Below are positions 16,025 through 24,958 of a DNA stretch of 64,000 nucleotides, piece after piece. Numbering within the stretch: position 1 is the stretch's first letter; the number at the start of each line of letters is the position of its first letter. Under the pieces are notes generated by a model. It saw nothing but the letters and a program-made list of their open reading frames with translations, did not search any database and was not told where the DNA came from. The stretch comes from Bradyrhizobium sp. CSA112. GTDB lineage: Bacteria > Pseudomonadota > Alphaproteobacteria > Rhizobiales > Xanthobacteraceae. The stretch covers positions 1-64,000 of the forward strand of contig NZ_JAACFS010000037.1 in the NCBI RefSeq assembly GCF_029051645.1. Direction: 5' to 3'. A program made the position numbers and the translations under genes.

Positions 16025-16954
16025 CTATGCGCTATCTTTGCGCCGCCAGGGGAACAGATTGGCCGGAAAATCGGCGGCAGGCTTGCGCTCGCGGTGTGCA
16101 CGGGGCGGAAGCGGCTGCGGATTGAGTTCCGGTTCGATCGTTGCCCGATAAAGATGCCAGGTGGCATGCCCGAGCAGCGGGATGACGACGGCGAGGCCGA
16201 CGAAGAACGGCAACGTTCCCGCGACCAGCAGCACCGCGACGATCAACCCCCAGGCCGCCATCGGCACGGGATTGCGTGCGACCGCGCGCAGCGAGGTCAC
16301 CATCGCATCGCCGGCGCCGGCATGACGGTCCAGCATCAGCGGGAAGGAGACCACGCTGATGCAAAGCGCGACGAGGGCGAACACGAAGCCGACGCCGCAG
16401 CCGACCACGATCAGCCACCAGCCTTGCGACGTCGTCAGCACGCGAGTAGCGAAATCGGAAATGCCGGTCACGCCCGCATAGCCGAACGCGGCGATGTAGA
16501 TCGCCTGCGCGGTGGCCACCCAGGTCACGAACAGCGCGAATAGAAGGACGCCGAGCCCGAGCATCGCGCCGAATGACGGCGAACGCAGCACCTCCAGCGC
16601 ATCCCATGCGCTTGCCTGTTCACCACGCTCGCGGCGGCGGCTCATTTCATAGAGGCCAAGCGCAGCAAACGGACCGATCAGGGCGAAGCCCGCGGCCAGC
16701 GGAAACAACAGCGGTATGACGGAATAGCCGAGGACGGCGCGTGCCAGCACCAGTCCGAGTACGGGATAGATCACGCACAGGATGATGGCATGGCTTGGCA
16801 CGGCCTTGAAATCCTCCCAGCCGCGTCGCAGCGCGCTGCCGAGTTCGGCAAAGCCGATGGTTCGGATGACTGGCGCAGCCGCGGCGTCTCGCCCGCTTTG
16901 CGTCAGTGATGTGACATTGCCTTGATAAGAATTGCCTTGATAAGAAGTGGCCAT
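16025..16954 (-). CDS. DUF2189 integral membrane protein
   Basis: About 309 residues. A short hydrophilic N-terminus containing a duplicated SYQGN unit precedes the DUF2189 signature IGFAELGSALRRGWEDF and roughly six hydrophobic segments, for example IILCVIYPVLGLVLARAVL, LLGLGVLLFALFVTWVATA and WGLIVAVLLVAGTLPFFVG. ATG 16954 with an AAGGGAGAC ribosome site is preferred over the longer frame. Family members are inner-membrane proteins of unknown function. No operon partner is evident. Confidence 0.86.
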   Translation of the reverse strand: MATSYQGNSYQGNVTSLTQSGRDAAAAPVIRTIGFAELGSALRRGWEDFKAVPSHAIILCVIYPVLGLVLARAVLGYSVIPLLFPLAAGFALIGPFAALGLYEMSRRRERGEQASAWDALEVLRSPSFGAMLGLGVLLFALFVTWVATAQAIYIAAFGYAGVTGISDFATRVLTTSQGWWLIVVGCGVGFVFALVALCISVVSFPLMLDRHAGAGDAMVTSLRAVARNPVPMAAWGLIVAVLLVAGTLPFFVGLAVVIPLLGHATWHLYRATIEPELNPQPLPPRAHRERKPAADFPANLFPWRRKDSA

Positions 16955-17141
16955 GGTCGCTGTCTCCCTTTCGGCGGTCGCATTTTGCGCCGATCGAAAG
17001 ACGCAAACGTGCCATTTCCAAAAAAGATCACGATCGGGCCAGACGCGAAGACAGGGTGGTGGAACTGGCCATGCCGCGAACTGTTCTTGGAGCGTACTCT
17101 CAAACAGCGACAATCGCACTCACGCTTCGGTGAATGTTTCA

Positions 17142-17170
17142 TTGGCAAGTTTTATCTGGCTCGCTAGAGT
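17142..17170 (+). promoter_or_regulatory. Sigma-70-like promoter of the DUF3597 gene
   Basis: TTGGCA, exactly 17 bases, then TAGAGT, about 80 bp upstream of the DUF3597 start. Spacing is ideal and both hexamers match the housekeeping consensus at four positions or more. Confidence 0.5.
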
Positions 17171-17251
17171 TGTACACGATCCCGGCGTGGTGCTGCCGGT
17201 CAAACAGTGCCGCCAAGACTCACCCCATCCTCAAGTCATTGGGAGCAAACG

Positions 17252-17632
17252 ATGAGCATTTTCGGAAAAATCATGAGCGCGATCTTCGGCACCAAGGCAG
17301 ACGCAGCGCCGGCTGGCGGCGGCGCTGCCGCGGAGGCCGGATCGTCCGGCGGGGCCGCTGCACCGGCCGCGGCGACTGTCGACGTCGCGCCGATCCTGGA
17401 CAAAGCTGTGGCCGCCAAGGGCGAGAAGCTTGCGTGGCGTACCTCGATCGTCGACCTGATGAAGGCGCTCGACATCGATTCCAGCTTCGCCGCGCGCAAG
17501 GATCTCGCGAAGGAGCTCGGCTATACCGGCGACAGCAACGATTCCGCAAGCATGAACATCTGGCTGCACAAGCAGGTCATGGCCAAGCTGGCCGCCAATG
17601 GCGGCAAACTGCCGCCTGATATCAAGCACTGA
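17252..17632 (+). CDS. DUF3597 family protein
   Basis: A 126-residue soluble protein. The amphipathic N-terminus MSIFGKIMSAIFGTKADA and an Ala/Gly/Pro linker lead to the conserved DUF3597 domain with LAWRTSIVDLMKALDIDSS, LAKELGYTGD and MNIWLHKQVMAKLAANGG. ATG 17252 has a GGGAG ribosome site. The fold resembles a small KH/LysM-like helical domain in published structures, but the role is unknown. It is flanked by its own promoter (17142) and terminator (17656), so it is a single-gene unit. Confidence 0.88.
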   Translation: MSIFGKIMSAIFGTKADAAPAGGGAAAEAGSSGGAAAPAAATVDVAPILDKAVAAKGEKLAWRTSIVDLMKALDIDSSFAARKDLAKELGYTGDSNDSASMNIWLHKQVMAKLAANGGKLPPDIKH

Positions 17633-17655
17633 CGCTTCACTCGGCTCACACATGC

Positions 17656-17688
17656 GAAGGCCTGCGGCGACGCGGGCCTTCTTTCTTT
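17656..17688 (+). terminator. Rho-independent terminator of the DUF3597 gene
   Basis: Stem GAAGGCC / GGCCTTC with a 12-base loop, followed by TTTCTTT, 24 bp after the stop codon. Confidence 0.75.
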
Positions 17689-17794
17689 GGTGCGGTCGCA
17701 ATGCAGCCGCGCACAAACGGTATCCACTTCACGGCGAAAAGGCTGTAGATACGGCGGACAACAAGACTCGCAAAACAAAACAGGGAGAACGCCA

Positions 17795-18586
17795 ATGAGC
17801 AGTGTCGATCGCAGGACCATTCTGGCAACAGGCGCGCTGGCGCTGGCCGGTACGGCCGTGCAAGGCGGCACGGCCGCAGCGCAGGCCGACCCGAAATCGA
17901 TTTTTCCGGTTGGCACGGCGACGATCCCGATCGTGGGTGAGACCGATGTGTTTCCGGTGCGCCGGATCTATTGCATCGGGCGCAACTATGCCGCGCATGC
18001 CCGCGAAATGGGGTCTGATCCCAATCGCGAGCCGCCGTTCTTCTTTCAAAAGCCGACCGACGCGATCCAGAACGTGGCCATCGGCACAGTCGCCGATCAT
18101 CCTTATCCGTCGCTTACCAAGAACTATCATTACGAGGTCGAACTGGTGGCGGCGCTGAAATCGGGCGGCACCAACATCCCGCCCGAGCAGGCGCTCGATC
18201 ACGTCTATGGCTACGCGCTTGGACTCGACATGACGCGACGCGATCTGCAGCGCGCGATGGGGGACGAGAAGAAGCCATGGGAGATCGGCAAGAGCTTTGA
18301 TCGCTCCGCCGTGCTCGGGCCGATTCATCCCGCAGCCAAGACCGGACACTTCACCAAGGGCGCGATCTCGCTCGCCGTGAATGGCACGATCAAGCAGAAC
18401 TCCGACCTGCGCAATATGATCTGGAACGTGGCCGAGCAGATCGCCAAGCTTTCGCAAGCCTTCGAACTCAAGGCGGGCGACATCATCTATTCGGGCACGC
18501 CGGAAAATGTCGGCCCGGTCGTGAAGGGGGACGTGATCCTGTGCAAGCTCGAAGGCCTGCCGGATATGTCGATACGGATCGTTTGA
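17795..18586 (+). CDS. Tat-exported fumarylacetoacetate hydrolase family protein
   Basis: A 263-residue FAH-fold protein. The N-terminus MSSVDRRTILATGALALAG plus an AQA cleavage site is a twin-arginine signal, so export of a folded protein to the periplasm is predicted. The catalytic fold shows IYCIGRNYAAHAREMG, FFFQKPTDAI, the metal-binding EVE pair in HYEVELVAAL, and DIIYSGTPENVGPV. FAH-family enzymes hydrolyse or decarboxylate C-C bonds in acylpyruvate-like substrates with a divalent metal. An exported version is uncommon. The ATG has a CAGGGAG ribosome site. No pathway neighbours indicate the substrate. Confidence 0.86.
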   Translation: MSSVDRRTILATGALALAGTAVQGGTAAAQADPKSIFPVGTATIPIVGETDVFPVRRIYCIGRNYAAHAREMGSDPNREPPFFFQKPTDAIQNVAIGTVADHPYPSLTKNYHYEVELVAALKSGGTNIPPEQALDHVYGYALGLDMTRRDLQRAMGDEKKPWEIGKSFDRSAVLGPIHPAAKTGHFTKGAISLAVNGTIKQNSDLRNMIWNVAEQIAKLSQAFELKAGDIIYSGTPENVGPVVKGDVILCKLEGLPDMSIRIV

Positions 18587-18601
18587 GAGTACCACATCCA
18601 C

Positions 18602-18733
18602 CGCCGTCGCCCCTGCGAAAGCAGGGGCCCAGAGCCACGGAAGGCAATGACAGGCGAGAGTATCGCCCACGTTATCTTTGATCGAGCACAATCATTAACT
18701 GCACGGAGTATGGGTCCCTTCGCAGGGACGACC
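18602..18733. repeat. Intergenic repeat with split GTCGCCCCTGCGAAAGCAGGGG arms
   Basis: The left arm CCCCTGCGAAAGCAGGGGC is palindromic. The right arm contains TCCCTTCGCAGGGACGAC. Unrelated sequence separates them, so the element appears eroded or interrupted. The GNAT gene ends inside the right arm region. Confidence 0.55.
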
Positions 18734-19030
18734 GCGATTTGCGAAGGTGCATTGCGTCACCGCGCCCAGATCGGCAAATTCTGGGTTTCTGCGCAGATAG
18801 TCCACGACAAAGCCGCAGCCGGCGATGACCTTGCGACCGTCGGCGCGGATCAGCTCAAGCGCACCCCTGACCAGCTCGGAAGCGATGCCGCGGCCGCGAA
18901 GGGCGCGGGGCGTTTCGGTATGGGTGATGATGACCGCCGATGGCGTGACCCGATAATTCGCAAACGCCACAGCGCCGTCGACGTCGAGCTCGAAGCGGTT
19001 TTGATTCTTGTTGTCGCGGACGACAGCCAT
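18695..19030 (-). CDS. Small GNAT-fold N-acetyltransferase (NATD1/YidJ type)
   Basis: A 111-residue protein resembling the minimal GNAT family. It contains NRFELDVDGAVAFANYRV, the acetyl-CoA loop PRALRGRGIASELVRGAL, and the family-specific Cys motif AGCGFVVDYLRRNPEFADL. Substrates are unknown for most members. The final 20 residues run into a dispersed intergenic repeat and are probably not conserved; the original stop may have been displaced by that repeat. No operon. Confidence 0.8.
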   Translation of the reverse strand: MAVVRDNKNQNRFELDVDGAVAFANYRVTPSAVIITHTETPRALRGRGIASELVRGALELIRADGRKVIAGCGFVVDYLRRNPEFADLGAVTQCTFANRGRPCEGTHTPCS

Positions 19031-19130
19031 ACGGCGATTCCCGGATGATTGATGCTCTCATCTAGGGACATGAACCCGCCGATGCAATCCGGCGACGAAG
19101 GGGAAACTGGCTCGCTCGGGATTGGCTGAT

Positions 19131-20075
19131 ATGCGTGTTATGACCTGCCTAACCGCTGCATTACTGGGCACCGCGGTGATATCAACGCAACCGCCTGCCG
19201 CGTTCGCCGAAGGCGACCCGGGCTTGCAAGCCTGCATCGCCATGACCACGCCGCCGGACGAGAAGGTGGCCGCCTGTAGCGCTGTCATCGACGCCAAACG
19301 CGAAAGCGGCAGCAGGCTTGCCGCCGCCTATTGCTTTCGCGGCCACGGGCTGACCGAGAAGCGGCAGCTCGACGCCGCGCTTTCCGATCTCAACGAGTCA
19401 ATCCGGCTCGATCCGACTTCAGCCTGTGCGCTCACCAACCGCGGCCGCGTCTACGCCTTCAAGCGTGATCTCGAACGCGCGATTGCCGATTACGACGAAG
19501 CGATCCGCATCGATCCGGCCTTCGCGCTGGCCTACAACAACCGCGGCGATGCCTGGTTCAACAAGGGTGACCTCGACCGCGCGATCGCCGATTTCAGCGC
19601 CGCCATCAAGCACAATCCGTCGCTCGCTATCGCCTACGGCAATCGCGGCTATGCCTATCACCGCAAGCGCGACATGGCCCGTGCGGTGGCGGATTACACC
19701 ATGGAGATCAAGCTGAAGCCGGATGTGCTCGCTTATATCAACCGCGGCAATGTCTATCGCGACAGCGAGCAACTCGGCCGCGCCGCGGCCGACTACAGCG
19801 AGGTAATCCGGCTCGCGCCGACTGATGCGCGCGGCTGGCGCAATCGCGGCATGATCCGGCTCTATCAGGATGACATCAAAGGCGGCGTGGCCGACTACGA
19901 CAAGGCGCTGCAATACGATCCGGCCGATGCCTATTCCTGGAACAATCGTGGCCAGGCCAAGATGCGGCTCGGCGACAAGGCGGGCGCGATCGCCGATTTC
20001 CGCAAGGCGCTGGAGATTAGTCCTGGCCTGCGCACCGCGAGCGAGAGCCTGCAGCGGCTTGGTGCGGCGCAATAG
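19131..20075 (+). CDS. Exported tetratricopeptide-repeat protein
   Basis: A 314-residue protein with a signal peptide (MRVMTCLTAALLGTAVISTQ...AFA). A short Cys-containing N-terminal repeat precedes about six canonical TPR units, visible as repeated SAYxNRGxAxxxxGDxDRAIADxxxAI patterns. ATG 19131 is chosen over the upstream TTG at 19122. Such proteins scaffold periplasmic complexes. No partner is encoded next to it and the specific role is unknown. Confidence 0.86.
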   Translation: MRVMTCLTAALLGTAVISTQPPAAFAEGDPGLQACIAMTTPPDEKVAACSAVIDAKRESGSRLAAAYCFRGHGLTEKRQLDAALSDLNESIRLDPTSACALTNRGRVYAFKRDLERAIADYDEAIRIDPAFALAYNNRGDAWFNKGDLDRAIADFSAAIKHNPSLAIAYGNRGYAYHRKRDMARAVADYTMEIKLKPDVLAYINRGNVYRDSEQLGRAAADYSEVIRLAPTDARGWRNRGMIRLYQDDIKGGVADYDKALQYDPADAYSWNNRGQAKMRLGDKAGAIADFRKALEISPGLRTASESLQRLGAAQ

Positions 20076-20250
20076 GCCGGGACGCGTGTTCGCGCTCGCA
20101 AGATCTTTGCAGGCGGGCCTTGCAACGGGTTGCGGGGTTCCTACGTCTTTTGAATGACATACGCCGCCGAAGCGGCCGGGTCTGGTTCGATATCGGAAGT
20201 GCTGTGATCGCGGCCGCCGACGTATGCCTCTTTTCAAGGGGAGGTTTACA

Positions 20251-20652
20251 ATGTCGGGCTTTGGTTTCTTCAGTAAACATCGCACATGGGAGGACTGGTT
20301 CGGCATGCTGCTTGGCGTGCTGATCGTGATATCGCCGTGGTTTCCTTTCTCCAGCCACGACGTTATGGACGCCGAGCGCAGTACCATGATCCTCAACACG
20401 TTCGTGATCGGCATGCTGGTGTTCGGTCTGGCCCAGCTCGAATATGTCGCACTGCAGCGCTGGGAGGAGGTCGGCGAGATCGCGCTCGGACTCTGGCTGG
20501 CGGCTTCGCCGTTCATTCTCGGCTACGCCGGCGACGACATGCTTCGGGCCTGGCACATCGCCCTTGGTGGCATCGTCGTCCTCCTGGGTGCGCTTCAGCT
20601 CTGGCAGGACTGGCGCTTGAGCGATCAGGAGTTGGCCAACCATCCGCAGTAG
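20251..20652 (+). CDS. SPW-repeat membrane protein
   Basis: About 133 residues with four transmembrane helices arranged as two repeats of the SPW type: WEDWFGMLLGVLIVISPWFPF and EIALGLWLAASPFILGY carry the characteristic Ser-Pro-Trp/Phe motif within the helix, and each is followed by a second helix. The AAGGGGAGG ribosome site favours ATG 20251. SPW proteins are small integral membrane proteins of unknown function. No operon partner is seen. Confidence 0.84.
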   Translation: MSGFGFFSKHRTWEDWFGMLLGVLIVISPWFPFSSHDVMDAERSTMILNTFVIGMLVFGLAQLEYVALQRWEEVGEIALGLWLAASPFILGYAGDDMLRAWHIALGGIVVLLGALQLWQDWRLSDQELANHPQ

Positions 20653-20710
20653 TTCACGATGCTGGCCTGCCGGTCTTGCCGGATCGGCAGGCCACCGCTT
20701 CTAAGGAAGG

Positions 20711-21030
20711 CTAACATTTGAGGAAGGCGGGGATTACGGCGCGAAGCGACCGCGCTTCGCTGTCGACGGCACCCTTGATTTCGTCGATCGTCCATCCGCC
20801 TGCCTCGCGCACGAATTCATAGCGAATGATCCGATCGGCCGGTTTCGTCGGCGGCCACTGGTGGCTATCGATCGTAACGGCGATGAACGCCTTGTTGTCA
20901 GTCTCCTGCTTTTCATTAGCCCCCTTGAATGATTCTACATCCGGATCCTGCGAGCAATGCCGCGTGCGGGAAGGTGAGGGCAAGCAGGCCTGAAATGCCC
21001 AACACGATCAGCTTTTCGGCGGGTAATCAT
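20711..21030 (-). pseudogene. Frameshifted, shortened gene for a secreted DUF3828-like protein
   Basis: An ATG at 21030 with a TTGAGGAA ribosome site opens MITRRK. A -1 change then brings in a typical signal-peptide frame, LIVLGISGLLALTFPHAALLAG, which hits a TAA. A third frame carries a convincing C-terminus, IIRYEFVREAGGWTIDEIKG...SLRAVIPAFLKC, typical of small secreted DUF3828-like proteins. The middle that such proteins normally have is missing. I read this as one decayed gene (at least two frame changes plus an internal deletion), not as a genuine 90-residue gene from 20983. Confidence 0.65.
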
Positions 21031-21221
21031 TGTTCCTCAAGTCGTTAAGCCGGGTTATGGACGTAAGCGCTTGGCTGGATCATGCTGAAATGTGGAGCTG
21101 CCAGCGGGCTATCAGCCGCCCGGCTTTCTGTTATCGTTCGAATGAGGTGTTTGATGTCTGTGTTGCGATGCGTAACCGCTGATTGGCGCGGACTGCGGCG
21201 CCCTGCTTCGGTGGCCTTCCA

Positions 21222-22859
21222 ATGACTGGGGCCGAGACCACCGCCAACCCGCCGGGCGGGCTGGCGCGGATGTCGCGCCGGGTGATGAATCTGGCGCATA
21301 TGCTGACACAGAATGCCCGCCGCCACGGCGACCGCACGGGCTTCATCTGGGGTGACAGATCCTGGTCCTGGCGCGAGATCGACAGCGCCGTGTCGGCACT
21401 GGCCGCAGGCCTCGCCGCGCGCGGCGTCGTCAAGGGCGACCGCATCCTCGTTCATTCCAAAAATTGCGACGAGATGTTCTGGTCGATGTTCGCGGCTTTC
21501 CGCCTCGGCGCGGTCTGGGTGCCGACCAATTTCCGCCTGATGCCGGACGAGGTCGCCTATCTCGCCACCGCCTCCGGCGCGAAGGCGTTTTTGTGCCATG
21601 GCGATTTCCTCGAACACGCCATGGCGGCCGCCAACCCCGCGCTGGAATTCATCTGGCGGATCGGCGAGGGGACCTTTGGCGAACGAGCCGTGAGTGACGT
21701 GATCGCGTCGCAGCCCGGCGCCAGGGTCGACAACGCAGCGGTCGATTACGACGATCCCTGCTGGTTCTTCTTCACCTCCGGTACCACCGGCCGCTCCAAG
21801 GCGGCGGTTCTTACCCATGGCCAGATGGCCTTTGTGGTGACAAATCATCTCGCCGACCTGATGCCGGGCACGACGGAGACCGATGCCTCGCTGGTGGTCG
21901 CGCCGCTGTCGCATGGCGCCGGCGTGCACCAACTCGTGCAGGCCGCGCGCGGCGTGCCGACCATTCTGCTGCCCTCGGAAAAATTCGACATCGCCGAAGC
22001 GTTCCGGCTGATCGAGGCGCATCGCGTCAGCAACATGTTCACGGTGCCGACCATTTTGAAGATGATGGTCGAGCATCCCGCCGTCGACAAATACGACCAT
22101 TCCTCGCTGCGCTTCGTGATCTATGCCGGCGCGCCGATGTATCGCGAGGACCAGAAGGCGGCGCTCGCCAAGCTCGGCCCGGTGCTGGTGCAGTATTTCG
22201 GGCTCGGCGAGGTCACCGGCAACATCACGGTGATGCCGGCCAGCCTGCACGACCCCGAGGACGGTCCGCAGGCCCGCATCGGCACCTGCGGCTTCGAGCG
22301 TACGGGCATGCAGGTCTCGATCCAGGGCGATGACGGGCGCGAGCTTAAAGCTTTCGAGACCGGCGAGATCTGCGTGATCGGTCCCGCCGTGTTCGCCGGC
22401 TATTACGATAACCCCGAGGCCAATGCGAAGGCGTTTCGTGACGGCTGGTTTCGTACCGGCGATCTCGGCCACATGGACGAGGAAGGTTTTGTCTACATCA
22501 CCGGGCGCGCGTCGGACATGTATATCTCCGGCGGCTCCAACATCTATCCGCGCGAGGTCGAGGAGAAGATCCTCACCCATCCCGCGATCGGCGAGGTCGC
22601 CGTCCTCGGCGTGCCCGACCCGTTCTGGGGCGAAGTCGGCGTCGCCGTCTGCGTTGCGCGCGAGGGCGCAGCGGCCGTGAGCGAGGCGGAGTTGGCCGCG
22701 TTCCTCGCGCCGAAGGTGCCGCGCTACAAGATGCCGAAGCGCTTCTTCTTCTGGGAGGCGCTGCCGAAATCCGGCTACGGCAAGATTCCGAAGCGGCTGG
22801 TCCGCGATGAACTGGAAGCGCGAGGGTTGCTTGAGCTCATATCCAAGACGGGTAGCTGA
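21222..22859 (+). CDS. Acyl-CoA synthetase (AMP-forming, class I adenylating enzyme)
   Basis: A 545-residue ANL-superfamily ligase that activates a carboxylic acid as acyl-AMP and then acyl-CoA. P-loop FFFTSGTTGRSKAAVLTHGQ, ATP-binding YFGLGEVTGNI, the adenylate motif GWFRTGDLGHMDEEG, hinge ITGRASDMYISGGSNIYP, and the catalytic Lys in KSGYGKIPKRLV near the C-terminus are all present, so it should be active. ATG 21222 is the likely start, with ATG 21270 as an alternative. It is followed by a DUF296 gene 4 bp after its stop. Substrate chain length or aromaticity cannot be read from sequence alone. Confidence 0.93.
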   Translation: MTGAETTANPPGGLARMSRRVMNLAHMLTQNARRHGDRTGFIWGDRSWSWREIDSAVSALAAGLAARGVVKGDRILVHSKNCDEMFWSMFAAFRLGAVWVPTNFRLMPDEVAYLATASGAKAFLCHGDFLEHAMAAANPALEFIWRIGEGTFGERAVSDVIASQPGARVDNAAVDYDDPCWFFFTSGTTGRSKAAVLTHGQMAFVVTNHLADLMPGTTETDASLVVAPLSHGAGVHQLVQAARGVPTILLPSEKFDIAEAFRLIEAHRVSNMFTVPTILKMMVEHPAVDKYDHSSLRFVIYAGAPMYREDQKAALAKLGPVLVQYFGLGEVTGNITVMPASLHDPEDGPQARIGTCGFERTGMQVSIQGDDGRELKAFETGEICVIGPAVFAGYYDNPEANAKAFRDGWFRTGDLGHMDEEGFVYITGRASDMYISGGSNIYPREVEEKILTHPAIGEVAVLGVPDPFWGEVGVAVCVAREGAAAVSEAELAAFLAPKVPRYKMPKRFFFWEALPKSGYGKIPKRLVRDELEARGLLELISKTGS

Positions 22860-22863
22860 GGCG

Positions 22864-23721
22864 ATGCGCAGCGTCGCGCAGCCCGGGCTGCCTGCGCCCG
22901 AGCGCATCCAATGGGTCGAGGCGCGGGGCCGGGCGTTTTCATTCACGCTTGCCGCCGGCCTGCCGCTCTTGGAGGCCGCGCGCCGCGGTTTTGCCGAAGC
23001 CGGCTTTTCAGGCGGCGTGCTGAGCATGCGGGGAGGGGCGCTTGGGCCCTTTGCCTATGTGATGCCGGCACTGTCGAAGACCGGTGCCAATGCAGCGTTC
23101 TACAGCGACACCTTTCGCCCGGCCGGCCTGACGCGGCTGAAGCTTGGCGCAATGACGCTGGGCGAGCGCGACGGCGCGCCGTTCTTCCATTGCCACGGGC
23201 TGTGGACCGAGACCGACGGACATCTGCACGGCGGCCACATTCTTCCCGAGGAGAGCATCGTCGCCGAATCGTTCGCGGTAGAAGCATTCGGCATCGACGG
23301 CGCGATGTTTGTGGCCGAGCACGATCCCGAGACCAATTTCAAATTGTTTGGGCCGGTGGTGCGCCCCGGCACGAATGTCAAAGCCGAGAGCCGCGCGTTC
23401 GCGATGCGGCTGCGGCCGAATCAGGATTTTGCCGCGGCGCTGGAAACCTTCTGCCGGCAGCACGGAATTTTGCGCGCGCGGATTCACGGCGGCGTCGGCT
23501 CCACCATCGGCGCGCATTTCACCGATGGCCGAACCGTCGTGCCGTTTGCGACCGAGCTTGCGATCAAGGCCGGCACTGTGGCGCCCGGCGCTGACGGCAC
23601 GCTGCACGCAGAGCTCGATATCGCGCTGGTCGATTATCTCGGCGGCATCGCCGAGGGCCGGCTGATGCGCGGCGACAATCCGGTGCTGATGACGATGGAA
23701 CTGGTGATCGAGGTGGTGTGA
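22864..23721 (+). CDS. Tandem PCC/DUF296-domain protein
   Basis: A 285-residue protein, 4 bp downstream of the acyl-CoA synthetase and surely co-transcribed. It appears to hold two PCC (DUF296) domains: the first has FSFTLAAGLPLLEAARRGF, HCHGLWTETDGHLHGGHILP and EAFGIDGAMF; the second has FAMRLRPNQDFAAALETFC, ARIHGGVGSTIGAHFTDG and LDIALVDYLGGIAEGRL. Single PCC domains occur in AT-hook DNA-binding proteins and in small bacterial trimeric proteins. Here a ligand-binding or metabolic role beside the acyl-CoA synthetase is more likely. Function unproven. Confidence 0.82.
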   Translation: MRSVAQPGLPAPERIQWVEARGRAFSFTLAAGLPLLEAARRGFAEAGFSGGVLSMRGGALGPFAYVMPALSKTGANAAFYSDTFRPAGLTRLKLGAMTLGERDGAPFFHCHGLWTETDGHLHGGHILPEESIVAESFAVEAFGIDGAMFVAEHDPETNFKLFGPVVRPGTNVKAESRAFAMRLRPNQDFAAALETFCRQHGILRARIHGGVGSTIGAHFTDGRTVVPFATELAIKAGTVAPGADGTLHAELDIALVDYLGGIAEGRLMRGDNPVLMTMELVIEVV

Positions 23722-23729
23722 CGTCTGCC

Positions 23730-23823
23730 GTAGGGTGGGCAAAAGCGCGTTAGCGCCGTGCCCACCATCTCTCGAAGAGCGTCATGCTGAATGGTGGGCA
23801 CGCTACGCTTTGCCCACCCTACG
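23730..23823. repeat. Type B dispersed inverted repeat
   Basis: Begins GTAGGGTGGGCAAAAGCG and ends with the complementary CTTTGCCCACCCTACG; the inner arms GTGCCCACCAT and ATGGTGGGCAC also pair. Nearly the whole 94 bp can fold into one long hairpin. Its closest relative in the window is at 61239-61326. Confidence 0.85.
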
Positions 23824-23850
23824 CAGCAACTACGCGACTACATTCCCGTC

Positions 23851-24522
23851 TCAACGGAAGTGATAGTTCACCCCGACCTTGATGGTGTGGAAGTCGATGT
23901 TGCCGGAATCCACCGGGACGCCCAACACAGTATAGGTCTCGCCGCCGAGGCTGGTGTACATGTACTCGGCCTTGGCCGACCAGTTCGGCGTGAACAAATA
24001 TTCGAGGCCGCCGCCGATCGTATAGCCGGAATGAGTCTGGCTATCCGAAGACGCTAGGCCTAGCGCTGGCACTGAAGCGGAGACTTTGTGGTTGGCCCAG
24101 GCGTAGCCGCCCTTGGCGTAGAGAAGCGCCGCATCGATCGCGAAGCCGGCACGGCCGGTCACGCTTCCGAATGAGTTGATCTTGGAATCCGCCGTGCCCA
24201 GGACTCCACCACCGACGTCCCCGGTTACGCTTTCCTTGATGCTGGCGCCGGCGGCGTCGACTTCGACGCCGAATACGAACTGGCTGCCGGGGAGCTGCCA
24301 GTTGTAGCCGACCGTGCCGCCACCAAAACCGCCGCTGGCATCGCTATCGCCGCTTCCCCAGCCATAGCCGCCCATCGCGCCGATATAGAAGCCGGACCAA
24401 TTGTACGCCGCAACCACCGTCGCCGGGGCGGCGGCCTTGGGATAGGGCCGCGCCCGAAGGTCGGCGGCCGAGGCCGCGCTCGCGACCGAGAGGGCCACAC
24501 CAGCTAGAAGTAGTCGTTTCAT
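23851..24522 (-). CDS. Outer-membrane beta-barrel protein (Omp25/RopB type)
   Basis: A 223-residue barrel. The signal peptide MKRLLLAGVALSVASAASA is followed by the family's linker ADLRARPYPKA, the entry WSGFYIGAMGGYGWG, alternating aromatic/small residue strands, and the C-terminal strand TIKVGVNYHFR. These small eight-stranded porin-like proteins are abundant in rhizobial outer membranes. A GGGGACA ribosome site supports ATG 24522. It is a single-gene unit and distinct from the more similar pair at 32-34 kb. Confidence 0.9.
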   Translation of the reverse strand: MKRLLLAGVALSVASAASAADLRARPYPKAAAPATVVAAYNWSGFYIGAMGGYGWGSGDSDASGGFGGGTVGYNWQLPGSQFVFGVEVDAAGASIKESVTGDVGGGVLGTADSKINSFGSVTGRAGFAIDAALLYAKGGYAWANHKVSASVPALGLASSDSQTHSGYTIGGGLEYLFTPNWSAKAEYMYTSLGGETYTVLGVPVDSGNIDFHTIKVGVNYHFR

Positions 24523-24865
24523 ATTTTGTCCCCTAAAGTTGAACATTCGTATAACCCCCTGCGGGCTCGATAGCGAACCGATCGCACCGGCATGGTGACG
24601 TATCGTTTGTGGAAGCGGGCGCGAACGCGCCCTTCGAGAGCCGTCTGCAAGCGACGTTTGTGCGGATGTGAGAACGACCGCTTGCAGGTTAACCATACGT
24701 TGCGCATGCCGGCAAAAATTGGACCCAAACGCGACCGCCCATTGGCGCGAGCAGGTTGCTATTTCGACAGCATCGCGGCGACGTGTGGAGTGGAATGAGT
24801 GCTCGATGTTCGAGAGAGGCGAGGGCGTTTGTTCGATCAGGATTGTTATGCTCACGTAGTGCGGA

Positions 24866-24908
24866 CATCCGTGACAATGGATTGCTTCGCTGCGCTCGCA
24901 ATGACGGT
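24866..24908. repeat. Short dispersed repeat fragment
   Basis: GACAATGGATTGCTTCGCTGCGCTCGCAATGACGG carries the inverted pair ATTGCTTCGC / GCTCGCAAT, a common Bradyrhizobium intergenic repeat arm. Only one arm of the element is recognisable. Confidence 0.5.
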
Positions 24909-24958
24909 ACGCTTGCGTGCAAAGCAAATCAGCCCGCAGTGCCGTACCAACCATTAGA

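Noticed and set aside
21045..23027. 660-residue minus-strand frame across the acyl-CoA synthetase and DUF296 genes
   Set aside because: Antisense shadow of two well-conserved genes, with typical high-GC frame bias and no motif.
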